Source: Pseudomonadota bacterium (GTDB lineage: Bacteria > Pseudomonadota > Alphaproteobacteria > Sphingomonadales > Sphingomonadaceae). From it: a stretch of DNA of 63,066 nucleotides. Below are positions 47,057 to 56,305 of the stretch, piece by piece. The notes under the pieces were generated by a model. That model did no database searches. It was given only the letters and a program-made list of their open reading frames with translations, and had not been told where the DNA came from. The position numbers and the translations under genes are program-made. Within the stretch, counting starts at the first letter, position 1, and each line of letters begins with the position of its first letter. The DNA lies in the NCBI GenBank assembly GCA_018240895.1, contig JAFEEX010000039.1, forward strand, positions 1-63,066. The letters are read 5' to 3'.

Positions 47057-47947
47057 CATCCCGCACAGGCCCGTCAATTGCGCACTTTCGTTATCGCCTC
47101 CATTCTGGTTGCATCCGCCCCCAGTGCACCCGCCCATGCCGAAGAAGTCGGTGAGTGCCGGTTCAATCCCGAAACGCTCACCTTCGCCGGAACCCCGGTC
47201 GAGCAGGCGACCTGCCTGCTGCGCCATGTCGGTTTGCTTGCGGAGCGCACGCCGCAGCCGTTGCCGCCAGTTCTCCACAGCTTGCTCGAAAGCGACCGCT
47301 CGCCGAGTGCTGCCGCGAAGGAGGCCGCCCTCGCCGCCTTTCCCGAACCCTATCAAACCTATGCCCGCGATCATGCCGGCGATCCCGTGGCCCACACAGA
47401 GGCCGGCCTTCCCGCGCTCTATTTCGTCATCCACGATACCAGCGATCCGTTCTATGGCGATGACCCGTTCCCGCCCGATCTCGACACCGATCTGCGCATC
47501 AACAGCTTTGACAGTTACATGAACGGCACCTTCGCCGCGGCACCGGTGGCGCACATCTTCCTCAGCCGTTACGGCCAGATCTGGGCGGGCCACGAATTTC
47601 AGGAGCCGTGGCGCGCAACCAAGCTGGAAAGTTTTGTGATCGGGCCAAACGCGCGCGGGCGGTTCGTGCATATCGAAACGGTTCAGCCGCGCCGTTTCCT
47701 GCCGGGCTACAGCGATCGCGGCCATACTTATGGCCCGACACCCGGGTTTTCCGCCGCGCAATACCGCCAGCTTGCCGCGCTCTATGTCTATGCCAGCGCC
47801 CGGGCGGGACGCTGGCTGATCCCGGCGCAGCACAACACCGTCGATGCCGGAATCCCCGACGCCCATGACGATCCGCAGAATTTTGAGCTGGAACGGTTTG
47901 CGGCCGAAATTGAAAAGCTGGTATCAGTCGACAAAGCCGGTCCGTAA
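47048..47947 (+). CDS. N-acetylmuramoyl-L-alanine amidase-like exported protein
   Basis: 299 residues if ATG 47048 is used; TTG 47078 is an alternative that gives a shorter signal peptide. A signal peptide (LRTFVIASILVASAPSAPAHA) is followed by an amidase_2/PGRP-like region: ALYFVIHDTS (His), APVAHIFLSRYGQIWAGHEF, FVHIETVQPRR and a late QHNTVDAG...DDPQNFELERF, matching the H...E...H-x-D-P-G-x-x-F layout. Periplasmic, likely acts on murein amide bonds. The zinc ligands are only partly certain, so the call is by pattern. Divergent from the toxin-antitoxin pair, convergent with the phosphoesterase (24-base overlap). Confidence 0.6.
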   Translation: MYIHPAQARQLRTFVIASILVASAPSAPAHAEEVGECRFNPETLTFAGTPVEQATCLLRHVGLLAERTPQPLPPVLHSLLESDRSPSAAAKEAALAAFPEPYQTYARDHAGDPVAHTEAGLPALYFVIHDTSDPFYGDDPFPPDLDTDLRINSFDSYMNGTFAAAPVAHIFLSRYGQIWAGHEFQEPWRATKLESFVIGPNARGRFVHIETVQPRRFLPGYSDRGHTYGPTPGFSAAQYRQLAALYVYASARAGRWLIPAQHNTVDAGIPDAHDDPQNFELERFAAEIEKLVSVDKAGP

Positions 47948-48658
47948 CGGCACCGCCCAGTCCATCCGGCCATTGGCCTCTGCCCGGTCGGCCGCGGCGG
48001 CGTGATCATAGTCCACCGCGACCAGATCGATCGTCAGCCCCGCCCCCTCACCGCTGAGCACCGCATAACGAGCGTGCGTGCTGCCCAGTTCCATGCGGTG
48101 GACGTGGGGATATTCCCACGAATAGGCCGGCAGACCGACGCTGCCGGGATTGAACACCTGACGGCCATCATCCAGCACGACATGGCGCGGCAGGTGCGAA
48201 TGGCCGCAGGCAATGGCGTGAGCGCCTTGCCCGATCAGCATACCGTGCAGTTCATCCTCGTGCGCGTCGCGAATCCGGTCCGGTTCAACCCGGTGCATCA
48301 GGTAATGGATGTCGTCAGCGGGATTGCCGTGGCAAAGATAGATATCTTCGCGCCATTGCAGCGTCGCGGGCAAAGCGCCGAGCCAGTCGATATGCTTCTT
48401 GTCCAGCGCGGCCAGCGCCCAACTATCGGACCGGCCCATGGTTGTGCGATTGCCCTGAACCAGTTCGCGGTCATGATTGCCGCTGATCGTCGGCCAGCCG
48501 CGCTGCATCAGCCAGTCCGCCGTCTCGCGCGGCCAAAGCGGACCTGACAGCACATCACCAAGGTTGAGAAATTGCGTGCAGCCGCGCGCCGCCGCATCGG
48601 CGTGGCAAGCCTCCAATGCGGGCAAGTTACCGTGAATATCGGAAAAGACCGCGATCAT
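47924..48658 (-). CDS. Metallophosphoesterase (YfcE-like)
   Basis: 244 residues from ATG 48658 (MIAVFSDIHGNLPALEAC). Calcineurin-like motifs: FSDIHGN (D-x-H), NLGDVLSGP (GD), ISGNHDREL (GNH[DE]), LCHGNP and ACGHSHLP (GHxH). It binds two metal ions and hydrolyses phosphodiesters or phosphomonoesters; substrate unknown. It starts 5 bases after the rimM stop, so it is likely in the rpsP-rimM transcript. Convergent with the amidase gene. Confidence 0.85.
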   Translation of the reverse strand: MIAVFSDIHGNLPALEACHADAAARGCTQFLNLGDVLSGPLWPRETADWLMQRGWPTISGNHDRELVQGNRTTMGRSDSWALAALDKKHIDWLGALPATLQWREDIYLCHGNPADDIHYLMHRVEPDRIRDAHEDELHGMLIGQGAHAIACGHSHLPRHVVLDDGRQVFNPGSVGLPAYSWEYPHVHRMELGSTHARYAVLSGEGAGLTIDLVAVDYDHAAAADRAEANGRMDWAVPLRTGFVD

Positions 48659-48662
48659 GCGG

Positions 48663-49154
48663 TCAATCCTGCACGAAGGCCGCCTCAATCACAAGCCGGG
48701 CCTCGCTCCATTCGGGCACCGCGGCTGCGCTCATCGGCACCATGAAGCGTTTGCCGTCGGGCTTCTCAATCTCCAGCAGGTCGCCCGCGCCGAAGTTGTC
48801 GACCGCAACGCAGGTGCCAAGGTGCTGACCTTCACTGGATATCGCGGGCAGGCCGATCAGGTCGGCGTGATAATATTCGCCTTCGTCCAGCGCCGGCAGG
48901 GCGGATCGCGGAACGGTCAGCGCGGTTCCACGCAGCGCCTCGGCAGCGGTGCGGTCCCGCACTTCGGCAAAGCGGGCGATGGCCCCGCCCTTGCCGTCAT
49001 CCTTCAGCTTGTCGAGCGTCAGGGTTGAATCGTTGAAGGCGCGGAAGCGCCCCAGCGCCGCTACGCCTTCACCAAACAATTTCAGGCGAACCTCACCCGT
49101 CACTCCGTGCGCACCGATAACGGCTGCCAAGGTGACGGGGCGGTCTTCTGCCAA
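48663..49154 (-). CDS. rimM: 16S rRNA processing protein RimM
   Basis: 163 residues. RimM helps mature the 30S head. AAVIGAHGVTGEVRLKLF at the N-terminus and YYHADLIGLPAISSEGQHLGTCVAVDNFGAGDLLEIEKPDGK in the PRC barrel domain match the family, ending in VIEAAFV. It begins 4 bases after rpsP. Confidence 0.95.
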   Translation of the reverse strand: MAEDRPVTLAAVIGAHGVTGEVRLKLFGEGVAALGRFRAFNDSTLTLDKLKDDGKGGAIARFAEVRDRTAAEALRGTALTVPRSALPALDEGEYYHADLIGLPAISSEGQHLGTCVAVDNFGAGDLLEIEKPDGKRFMVPMSAAAVPEWSEARLVIEAAFVQD

Positions 49155-49157
49155 GGC

Positions 49158-49700
49158 TCAGCCCTCTGCAGCTTCCTGCGCGCTTTCGCCCGATGCTTCA
49201 CCCGCAGCATCGCCGGCATCGGCGTCAGGGGTAGCGGTGTTGGCTTCTGCTTCAGCGGCGGGCGCTTCTTCAGCGGCAGGCTCAGCGGCAGGCGCTTCTT
49301 CGGCCACAGGTGCTTCTTCCACGGCGGGGGCAGCGGCGGCTTCCTTCGCGGCTTCCTCAGCTTCGCGGGCCTTCTCGGCCTTTTCCTCGGCGCGGTCCTT
49401 GGCCTTCTGGCCAGGCTCAGCCTTCTTCGGATTCACGGTTGCCGCGCGTTCCTTGATCCCTGCCTTGTCGAGCAGACGGGCGACGCGGTCAGTCGGCTGG
49501 GCGCCAACGCCGATCCAATAGCGGACACGGTCTTCAACCAGGCGAACGCGGTTTTCGTCATCCTTGGCCAGCAGCGGGTTATAGGTGCCGACCTGTTCCA
49601 GATACTTGCCATCGCGCGGGGCGCGGCTGTTGGAAACGACGACCTTGTAATACGGGCGCTTCTTGGAGCCGCCACGTGAAAGACGAAGAGAAACAGACAT
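49158..49700 (-). CDS. rpsP: 30S ribosomal protein S16 with long acidic-alanine tail
   Basis: 180 residues. The first 80 are S16: [54 protein letters not shown]. After about residue 100 the protein is an Ala/Glu-rich low-complexity extension of some 80 residues, longer than the usual S16, typical for alphaproteobacteria in kind but long. First gene after ffh in the rpsP-rimM run. Confidence 0.95.
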   Translation of the reverse strand: MSVSLRLSRGGSKKRPYYKVVVSNSRAPRDGKYLEQVGTYNPLLAKDDENRVRLVEDRVRYWIGVGAQPTDRVARLLDKAGIKERAATVNPKKAEPGQKAKDRAEEKAEKAREAEEAAKEAAAAPAVEEAPVAEEAPAAEPAAEEAPAAEAEANTATPDADAGDAAGEASGESAQEAAEG

Positions 49701-49732
49701 TTAAACTACCTTTCTACGAATTCGAACCAGAA

Positions 49733-51187
49733 TTATTTCTTGAGCAGGTCGTTAAGGTTGGACGGCAAACCGCCCCCGCCCAGGCCCGGAAGACCACCGC
49801 CGGCCCCGCCGCCAAGCCCCGGCATCGCCGCGCCAAGGCCGCCTTTGCCGAACATCTTGGCCAGACCGCCAAGCCCGCCCATCTTCTTGATCTGCTTCAT
49901 CGCGCGCTCCATTTCCTGGTGCATCTTGAGAAGCTTGTTGACGTCCTGAACCTGCACGCCCGAACCATTGGCAATCCGGATCTTGCGCTTGGCGTTAAGC
50001 AATTCGGGCTTGGCGCGCTCTTTCGGCGTCATTGAGCCGATGATCGCGTCCATCCGCGTCAGCACCTTGTCGTCCATGCCCGATTGCTGCATCGCCGCCT
50101 TGGCCTTCTTCATGCCCGGCATCATTCCGGCCAGCGCGCCCAGGCCGCCCATCTTCTGCATCTGGCGCAGCTGGCTGCGCAGATCGTTCATGTCGAACTG
50201 GCCCTTGGCCATGCGTTCGGCCATGCGTTCGGCCTCTTCGGCCTCGATCGCCTGGGCAGCTTTCTCAACGATCGAAACGATGTCGCCCATGCCGAGAATA
50301 CGGCTGGCGACGCGCGCGGGCTGGAATACCTCGATCGCGTCAAGCTTTTCACCGGTGCCGGCAAATTTGATAGGCTTGCCGGTGACATGACGCATCGACA
50401 GCGCCGCACCGCCGCGCGCATCGCCGTCCATCCGGGTCAGGATCACGCCGGTCAGATCAACCTGGCCAGAGAAGCTCTGCGCGACATTGACCGCGTCCTG
50501 ACCGGTCAGCGAATCGACCACCAGCAGCGTTTCGCGCGGTGTGGCGATGCCGGCGACCGCCCGCATCTCGTCCATCAGCGCCTGATCAACGTGGAGCCGC
50601 CCGGCGGTATCGAGCAACAGAACGTCAATCGCCTGAAGCTTTGCCGATTGCAGCGCGCGGGTGGTGATTTCGGTCGGCTGCTGGCCCTCGACAATCGGCA
50701 GGGTGGCAACGCCGACCTGCTCCCCCAGCACGCGGAGCTGTTCCTGCGCGGCGGGGCGATTGACGTCGAGCGACGCCATCAGCACCTTCTTGCCCTGCTT
50801 TTCCTTCAGCAGCTTGGCCAGCTTGGCGGTGCTGGTGGTCTTGCCCGATCCCTGCAGGCCAACCATCATCACCACAACCGGCGGCGCGGCGTTGAGGTCC
50901 AGCCCCGGCACATCCTCACCGCCGAGCATCTCGACCAGCGCGTCATTGACGATCTTGACGACCTGCTGGCCGGGCGTAACCGATTTCAGGACGTTTTGGC
51001 CAACCGCCTTTTCCGTCACTTCATCGATGAAGCGGCGGACAACCGGCAGGGCAACGTCAGCCTCAAGCAGGGCGATGCGGACTTCGCGCATGGCATCGCG
51101 CACGTCCTGTTCGCTGAGCGCGCCGCGACCCTTCAGCCTGTCAAAGACAGAACCAAGCCGGTCTGAAAGGGCGTCAAACATTCGCAA
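49733..51187 (-). CDS. ffh: Signal recognition particle protein Ffh (SRP54)
   Basis: 484 residues. N and GTPase domain with GLQGSGKTTSTAKLAKLL, LLDTAGRLHVDQALM, GVILTRMDGDARGGAALS; then a methionine-rich M domain (MQKMGGLGALAGMMPGMKKAK) that binds 4.5S RNA and signal sequences, and a glycine-rich C-terminus. It targets nascent inner membrane proteins. 32 bases upstream of rpsP. Confidence 0.98.
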   Translation of the reverse strand: MRMFDALSDRLGSVFDRLKGRGALSEQDVRDAMREVRIALLEADVALPVVRRFIDEVTEKAVGQNVLKSVTPGQQVVKIVNDALVEMLGGEDVPGLDLNAAPPVVVMMVGLQGSGKTTSTAKLAKLLKEKQGKKVLMASLDVNRPAAQEQLRVLGEQVGVATLPIVEGQQPTEITTRALQSAKLQAIDVLLLDTAGRLHVDQALMDEMRAVAGIATPRETLLVVDSLTGQDAVNVAQSFSGQVDLTGVILTRMDGDARGGAALSMRHVTGKPIKFAGTGEKLDAIEVFQPARVASRILGMGDIVSIVEKAAQAIEAEEAERMAERMAKGQFDMNDLRSQLRQMQKMGGLGALAGMMPGMKKAKAAMQQSGMDDKVLTRMDAIIGSMTPKERAKPELLNAKRKIRIANGSGVQVQDVNKLLKMHQEMERAMKQIKKMGGLGGLAKMFGKGGLGAAMPGLGGGAGGGLPGLGGGGLPSNLNDLLKK

Positions 51188-51265
51188 ATCGCTCCAAAAC
51201 GCGAAAAAAGCCGGTGGGCGAAACCTCGCCGACCAGCTTGCCGCCAGAACCTGTAATTCCTTGAA

Positions 51266-51341
51266 TGGTGGAGCCTAGCGGGATCGAACCGCTGACCTCC
51301 TGCATGCCATGCAGGCGCTCTCCCAGCTGAGCTAAGGCCCC
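51266..51341 (-). tRNA. tRNA-Ala (anticodon GGC)
   Basis: 76 bases on the minus strand. Acceptor GGGGCCT pairs with AGGCTCC (one G-T pair), D-arm GCTCAGCTGGGAGAGC, anticodon stem CCTGC/GCAGG around the loop ATGGCAT with GGC at positions 34-36, T-arm with GTTCGATCC. The 3' CCA is encoded. It reads GCC and GCU alanine codons. Confidence 0.97.
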
Positions 51342-51448
51342 GTACCACTCAATTCCGGCAAACCCCAAAAAGGCCTGCCATCCCCCACCTTGCGGCGAGA
51401 GGCCGCCCTCTAGTGGCGGCCTTTCAGCTTGGCAAGGGTATTTTTGCC

Positions 51449-51769
51449 TCAGGTATCGTCGTTGCCGTCGCCATCATCCAGGCCGACACCCAGATCATCA
51501 TCGCCGCCCAGATCGACATCGTTGTCCGGCGAATCGCCGTCTTCATCAATGTCCAGATCCGAATCCGCCAGATCGCCGTCCTGCGTCGTTTCGGCCTTTT
51601 CCTTCTGGATTTCCTCATAGGGAATCGGCTGCTTGGACTTCAGCACCGGTTCCGGGTGCCAGGCATAGCCGCATTCGATGCAGGTGACCGGATCGTCCTT
51701 GCCCAGATCATAAAAGCGGGTGCCGCATTTCGGGCAGCCGTGCTTGGCACCCCATTCAGCCTTGACCAT
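51449..51769 (-). CDS. FYDLN-acid (TIGR02300) zinc-ribbon protein
   Basis: 106 residues from ATG 51769 (MVKAEWGAKHGCPKCGTRFYDLGKDDP); the frame is open upstream but without conservation. One N-terminal zinc ribbon CPKCG...CIECGYAW with the FYDL motif, then a long aspartate-rich acidic tail. The family is alphaproteobacterial and of unknown function. Divergent from aroA, an order I recall in other alphaproteobacteria. Confidence 0.87.
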   Translation of the reverse strand: MVKAEWGAKHGCPKCGTRFYDLGKDDPVTCIECGYAWHPEPVLKSKQPIPYEEIQKEKAETTQDGDLADSDLDIDEDGDSPDNDVDLGGDDDLGVGLDDGDGNDDT

Positions 51770-52034
51770 AAAATTCCTCACATACGCGGTGCCGGGCCGG
51801 CCCCACGAAAAACTGGTAAATACGTATTGGGAGGCTATTGCGCCAGTCCCAGCGCGGGCGCGCCTTGCCATAGGGAGCGCCCGCTGTCAAAAGCCGCGCA
51901 CATTCCGCCTGCAACCTCTCCAATTTGCCATTGCGAGCGGCTGCGGGCCTGCATGACAAACCCGATGACCGCGTGCCCGATTCGGGTTTGCCTGGCCCCG
52001 CTTGCGGTGGCGCCATTGTATTGAAGAGGCTGAA

Positions 52035-53372
52035 GTGACACCGACCGATCCCGCCGCCATGCGCCCGCGCCGCTTTCTGCCCGCAGGCCCGCTGCGCGGC
52101 AAGATTCGCGTGCCGGGTGACAAGTCAATCAGCCACCGCTGCGTCATGCTGGGCGCGCTGGCCGTGGGCGAAACCCGCGTGACCGGCCTGCTTGAGGGTG
52201 AGGACGTGCTGGCCACCGCCGCCGCGATGCGGGCAATGGGCGCTGAGGTTGAGCGCACCGACGAAGGCCAATGGAGCATTCACGGCGTTGGCGTGGGCGC
52301 CTTGCTGCAACCCCGAAGCCCGCTCGACATGGGCAATTCGGGCACGTCGACCCGGCTGCTGATGGGGCTGGTTTCCAGTCATCCGATCACCACCACATTT
52401 GTCGGTGACGCCAGCCTGTCCGGGCGGCCGATGGGGCGGGTGATCGATCCGCTGCGGCAGATGGGCGCAGCGTTCGAGGCGAGTGAAGGTGGCCGGCTGC
52501 CGCTGACAGTGCGGGGGGCCAGCCCGGCCGTACCCATCACCTATCGCCTCCCGGTCGCTTCTGCCCAGGTCAAGAGCGCGGTGCTGCTGGCCGGGCTCAA
52601 CACGGCGGGCATTACCACCGTTATAGAGCCCGTGCCAACCCGCGATCATTCCGAGCGGATGCTGCGCGGCTTTGGAGCGGAACTGACCGTTGAGGAAGTG
52701 AACGGCGAACGCGTGATCCGCCTGCACGGTGAGGCCGAGTTGAAGCCGCAGGTAATCGAAGTGCCGGGCGACCCATCATCTGCCGCATTCTTCATCGTTG
52801 CCGCGCTGGTAGTGCCGGGCAGTGAAGTGCTGATCCAGAACGTGGGCCTCAACCCAACCCGCGCCGGGATCGTCAAGGTGCTGCGGCAGATGGGCGGCCA
52901 GATCGATGAAGTGAACGCCCGCGTGGTTGGCGGAGAGCCGGTTGCCGACCTGCTGGTCCGGCACTCACCCCTGAAGGGGATAGAGGTCGATCCGGCGGTT
53001 GCGCCCAGCATGATCGATGAATTTCCCGCCCTGTTCGTGGCCGCCGCCGTGGCCGAAGGCACGACGGTAACGACCGGGCTGGACGAACTGCGGGTCAAGG
53101 AGAGCGACCGTATCACTGCCATGGCCGAGGCCCTGACCGCAGCCGGAGCGCGGGTGCGGGAGACTGAAAACGGCCTGACGGTAGAAGGCAGCGGCGGCGA
53201 CCCGCTGCGCGGCACGGCCGGCGCGATCGCGACTCATCTGGATCATCGCATCGCCATGGCCATGGCCATCGCCGGCCTGGTCAGCCGGGACGGGGTCGAA
53301 GTGGATGATACCCGTCCGATCGCCACAAGTTTCCCGGTGTTCGAAACCTTGCTGGATGGGCTGCGCGCATGA
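52035..53372 (+). CDS. aroA: 3-phosphoshikimate 1-carboxyvinyltransferase (EPSP synthase)
   Basis: 445 residues from GTG 52035, preceded by GAAGAGG. Shikimate pathway enzyme. Motifs: [76 protein letters not shown] and a late [16 protein letters not shown]. The class II-type region appears as [12 protein letters not shown], with Ala in the GNAGT position replaced by Ser (GNSGT), as in class II EPSP synthases. It overlaps the next gene (ATGA). Confidence 0.97.
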   Translation: MTPTDPAAMRPRRFLPAGPLRGKIRVPGDKSISHRCVMLGALAVGETRVTGLLEGEDVLATAAAMRAMGAEVERTDEGQWSIHGVGVGALLQPRSPLDMGNSGTSTRLLMGLVSSHPITTTFVGDASLSGRPMGRVIDPLRQMGAAFEASEGGRLPLTVRGASPAVPITYRLPVASAQVKSAVLLAGLNTAGITTVIEPVPTRDHSERMLRGFGAELTVEEVNGERVIRLHGEAELKPQVIEVPGDPSSAAFFIVAALVVPGSEVLIQNVGLNPTRAGIVKVLRQMGGQIDEVNARVVGGEPVADLLVRHSPLKGIEVDPAVAPSMIDEFPALFVAAAVAEGTTVTTGLDELRVKESDRITAMAEALTAAGARVRETENGLTVEGSGGDPLRGTAGAIATHLDHRIAMAMAIAGLVSRDGVEVDDTRPIATSFPVFETLLDGLRA

Positions 53373-53629
53373 CCTTTGACTGGTCCACCCTTGTCGGATT
53401 GCTGGGATCGGCGTTGTTCCTTGGCGGATTTGCCTATGCCAACGCCGCGCAGCAGCTAAACAAGGTGCTGTTCAACCTGATCAACCTGATCGGCTCGATC
53501 CTGCTGCTGATTTCGCTGGCCGTGCATTTCAACCTTCCCGCCTTTGTCCTTGAGGTGTGCTGGGGCGTGATCGCATTGGGCGGGCTGATCCGGTCTCTTG
53601 CTGCGCGGCGGCGGGGAGAAGCGCAATGA
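53369..53629 (+). CDS. Small membrane protein (CBU_0592-like)
   Basis: 86 residues with two to three membrane helices ([57 protein letters not shown]). The AAQQLNK...[16 protein letters not shown] layout fits a small CBU_0592-like family with no known function. It overlaps aroA upstream and cmk downstream by 4 bases each, so all three are translated in series. Confidence 0.7.
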   Translation: MTFDWSTLVGLLGSALFLGGFAYANAAQQLNKVLFNLINLIGSILLLISLAVHFNLPAFVLEVCWGVIALGGLIRSLAARRRGEAQ

Positions 53630-54255
53630 TCATCGCGGTTGACGGCCCCACTGCCTCTGGCAAGGGGACCATCGCCAAGGCGCTGGCCGCGCATTTCGCC
53701 CTGCCGCATCTCGACACCGGACTGCTCTATCGCGCGGTCGGCAGGCAGGTGGCGCTGAACCACGGCAATCCCGATGATCCCACGGATGGATTGGCCGCCT
53801 GCGATTTTCCCGACAGCCTGCTGGCCGATCCCGACCTGCGCAGCGAATCGACCGGCGCCCTTGCCAGCCGCGTTTCGGTTCACCCCGGGGTGCGTCAGGC
53901 GCTTTACGAACGCCAGCGCGCTTTTGCCCTGCAACCGGGCGGGGCGGTGCTGGACGGGCGAGACATCGGCACGGTGATCGCCCCTGAAGCCGAAGTGAAG
54001 CTGTTCGTCACAGCCTCGGTCACGGCACGGGCGGAGCGGCGGTTTCATGAAATGCAGGCGCTGGGCCGCCGCGTTACCCTGGCCGAAATCCTTGCCGATA
54101 TCGAAGCACGCGATGCCCGTGACCGCAGCCGGGCCGAAGCGCCGCTGATCGCGGCCGCCGACGCGGTGGTGCTCGACACGTCTGACCTTGACCGTGACGC
54201 GGCAATCGCCGCCGCGATCCGCATTGTACAGGCGCACGAGCGCACAGACCGCTAA
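53626..54255 (+). CDS. cmk: Cytidylate kinase
   Basis: 209 residues from ATG 53626, which overlaps the previous stop. P-loop GPTASGKGTIAKALA, HLDTGLLYRAV, DGRDIGTVIAPEA and RRFHEMQALGR, DRSRAEAPLIAAADAVVLDTS. It phosphorylates CMP and dCMP. In many alphaproteobacteria rpsA follows cmk directly; here about 4.3 kb of regulatory genes lie between them. Confidence 0.96.
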   Translation: MIIAVDGPTASGKGTIAKALAAHFALPHLDTGLLYRAVGRQVALNHGNPDDPTDGLAACDFPDSLLADPDLRSESTGALASRVSVHPGVRQALYERQRAFALQPGGAVLDGRDIGTVIAPEAEVKLFVTASVTARAERRFHEMQALGRRVTLAEILADIEARDARDRSRAEAPLIAAADAVVLDTSDLDRDAAIAAAIRIVQAHERTDR

Positions 54256-54305
54256 CCTTCTGATCGTCCCCACAGACAAGGGGCTTGACTGCATCGTAGA
54301 TTTTC

Positions 54306-54329
54306 ATACCTTGTTATATAACTTGGTAT
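54306..54329. promoter_or_regulatory. MarR-type palindrome
   Basis: A 24-base near-palindrome: outer ATACC (54306-54310) and GGTAT (54325-54329), inner perfect GTTATATAAC (54313-54322); only the two-base TT spacers break symmetry. It ends 13 bases before the MarR-GNAT start codon, so it is a likely autoregulatory operator. Confidence 0.7.
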
Positions 54330-54342
54330 CTGGAGAAGTGTG

Positions 54343-55305
54343 ATGCGCGATATCATGGCCGACATGGGGCCATCATTTCTGGGCAGCCGATTGAAGCGGC
54401 TGGGCGAACGGATGCAGGCCGGCGCGGCCAGTGTCATCACCGATGCCGGATTGCCGATGCAGCCGGGGCACATGGCGATTTTGGCAGCCCTGCGTTCCGG
54501 CCCCTTGACCATTGGCCAGCTGGCCGAAGCAATCGGCACCAGCCAACCTGGCATAACCCGCACTGTTGGCCAGCTTGCCCGGGCCGGTATCGTGGAAGAT
54601 GCCCACGCCACCGATCAGCGCACCCGGCTCGTCACGCTCAGCGCCCAGGGCGCTGCCGCGGCACAGCGCGCAGCAACGGACATCTGGCCGCGCGTTGGCC
54701 AGGCCGCACAAGAATTGCTGACCGAGGCGGGGGGCGATTTCATGGCCCAGCTTGCGGCGATCGAGATCGCGCTGGGGGCGGCGTCCATTGCCGAACGCGC
54801 CGCGCGGCTCAGCCCCGGAGCGCTGCGCCTGCGCGAATTTGACGATTCGCTGGCGCAAGAGTTTCATGACATCAACGCCGAATGGATCGAAACGATGTTC
54901 CGGATTGAAGCCACCGACCGGGAGGTTCTGGAAAACCCACGCGAGCGGATATTGGCACCGGGCGGATCGATCCTGTTCGTCGAAGCGGCGGGGCTGGGCA
55001 TCGTTGGCACCTGCGCCCTGCAGAAAACCGGCTCGACCAGCTTTGAGCTGACCAAGATGGGCGTGCGTGAGGCCGCGCGCGGCCTGAAAGCGGGTGAATT
55101 CCTGCTTGATGCCGTGATCGAACGCGCGCAGCAGATGGGCGCGAATCCGCTTTATCTGCTGACCAATCGCAAATGCGCAGCGGCAATCCATCTGTACGAA
55201 AAGCTGGGGTTTGCCCATGACGCCGGAATCATGGCAAATTATGGCGCACGCTATGAACGCTGCGATGTTGCCATGCTGTATGCCGGAAAGAACGCGTCGC
55301 ATTAA
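54343..55305 (+). CDS. MarR-GNAT fusion: regulator with acetyltransferase domain
   Basis: 320 residues from ATG 54343 (a GTG at 54340 is adjacent). The first 145 form a MarR winged helix (HMAILAALRSGPLTIGQLAEAIGTSQPGITRTVGQLARAGIVEDAHATDQRTRLVTLS). The second half is GNAT: LFVEAAGLGIVGTCALQK, FELTKMGVREAARGLKAGEFLLDAVIERA and NPLYLLTNRKCAAAIHLYEKLGF. The join is continuous in one frame. A symmetrical operator is directly upstream. Probably senses and acetylates one compound; identity unknown. Confidence 0.87.
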   Translation: MRDIMADMGPSFLGSRLKRLGERMQAGAASVITDAGLPMQPGHMAILAALRSGPLTIGQLAEAIGTSQPGITRTVGQLARAGIVEDAHATDQRTRLVTLSAQGAAAAQRAATDIWPRVGQAAQELLTEAGGDFMAQLAAIEIALGAASIAERAARLSPGALRLREFDDSLAQEFHDINAEWIETMFRIEATDREVLENPRERILAPGGSILFVEAAGLGIVGTCALQKTGSTSFELTKMGVREAARGLKAGEFLLDAVIERAQQMGANPLYLLTNRKCAAAIHLYEKLGFAHDAGIMANYGARYERCDVAMLYAGKNASH

Positions 55306-55419
55306 CCCGGCATCGGTCCGCCACGCGGTGCGTGCCATTCATCGCATCGCGCGGCGGCACTCAATCAAGCCTTAACCACGCTGCGACGATAGCCAGGGGG
55401 TTTTCAGGAGAACCCGCCC

Positions 55420-56067
55420 ATGGCCGTTGCCGCCCATTTCGAAGCTCAACCTGCAGCAACTCCGCGGGCGAAGCGGCGGCGATTGTTGTTGCAGGCTGCC
55501 GCCGGGGCGAACGGTGAAACCGCGGCGGCAACGGTCCACAACGTCTCTGCCACGGGAATATTGCTGGAAACATCGGTGGCACTGGAACCTGACGAGCGGT
55601 TTGAAGTCGACTTACCCGAGGTTGGAGTTGTTGCGGCACAGGTGGTGTGGCGTGATGAGGGATTTCACGGTTGCCGGTTCGATCATGACCTGGGCGGCGC
55701 GGCGCTGGGCGCGCTGGCCTTGCGCAGTGATCCGGTGCGCCCTGCCCAGCCCGGCGGCGCAATTGAGCACGAACCCTTTCCAGCACGCCTGCAACGCCTG
55801 CGCAAACAGCGCGGTCTTACGCTTGCCGCAATCGGTGCCGCGCTGGGCGTGAGCAAACCAACGGTCTGGGCCTGGGAACAAGGGCGCAGCAGGCCCACCC
55901 CCGATCATCTTGCTGCACTGGCGCGTGCGCTTGCTGTTCCGGAAACCGAGCTTGCCGGCACGATCACCAATCCACGGCTTCCCGGCGTGCTGAACCATGC
56001 TCGCCAGCAGATCGCGGATGCCATGGGGATCGATCCTGAAAAAGTGCGAATCTTGATCGAACCATAG
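55420..56067 (+). CDS. PilZ-XRE fusion protein
   Basis: 215 residues, start ATG 55420 with CAGGAG ahead. Residues about 15-100 are PilZ-like: basic PRAKRRRLLLQ in the RxxxR position and NVSATGILLE in the [DN]xSxxG position, then FEVDLPEVGVVAAQVVWRDEGFHGCRFD. Residues 120-175 are an XRE-type helix-turn-helix (RLQRLRKQRGLTLAAIGAALGVSKPTVWAWEQGRSRPTPDHLAALARAL). A c-di-GMP-controlled regulator is the simple reading; binding is not shown. It lies between a MarR-GNAT fusion and a GGDEF-like protein. Confidence 0.82.
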   Translation: MAVAAHFEAQPAATPRAKRRRLLLQAAAGANGETAAATVHNVSATGILLETSVALEPDERFEVDLPEVGVVAAQVVWRDEGFHGCRFDHDLGGAALGALALRSDPVRPAQPGGAIEHEPFPARLQRLRKQRGLTLAAIGAALGVSKPTVWAWEQGRSRPTPDHLAALARALAVPETELAGTITNPRLPGVLNHARQQIADAMGIDPEKVRILIEP

Positions 56068-56305
56068 AAATCTTGTCGCCTGAAGATTTGCCCCTTTCGC
56101 GAATCGCTATACATCATTAACTATAAGAAATCGTTGATATTTTTTAGTTTCGTTAGGTAACGCAGCTAAATCTGGCAGTCGCCGGCAGCGATCAGGGGAA
56201 GCGCGAAAACAGACAAAATTTCAAGACCGATCGTCAAGCATGGTGTCCGCCCGGAACAGGGCCAGGCAGGCACCACCGCGCGGCGAAAGGGGGGGCAAAA
56301 TCACC

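Noticed and set aside
47027-47866. Long upstream extension of the antitoxin frame
   Set aside because: It runs antisense through the amidase-like gene; the perfect GGAGG before ATG 47026 fixes the antitoxin start.
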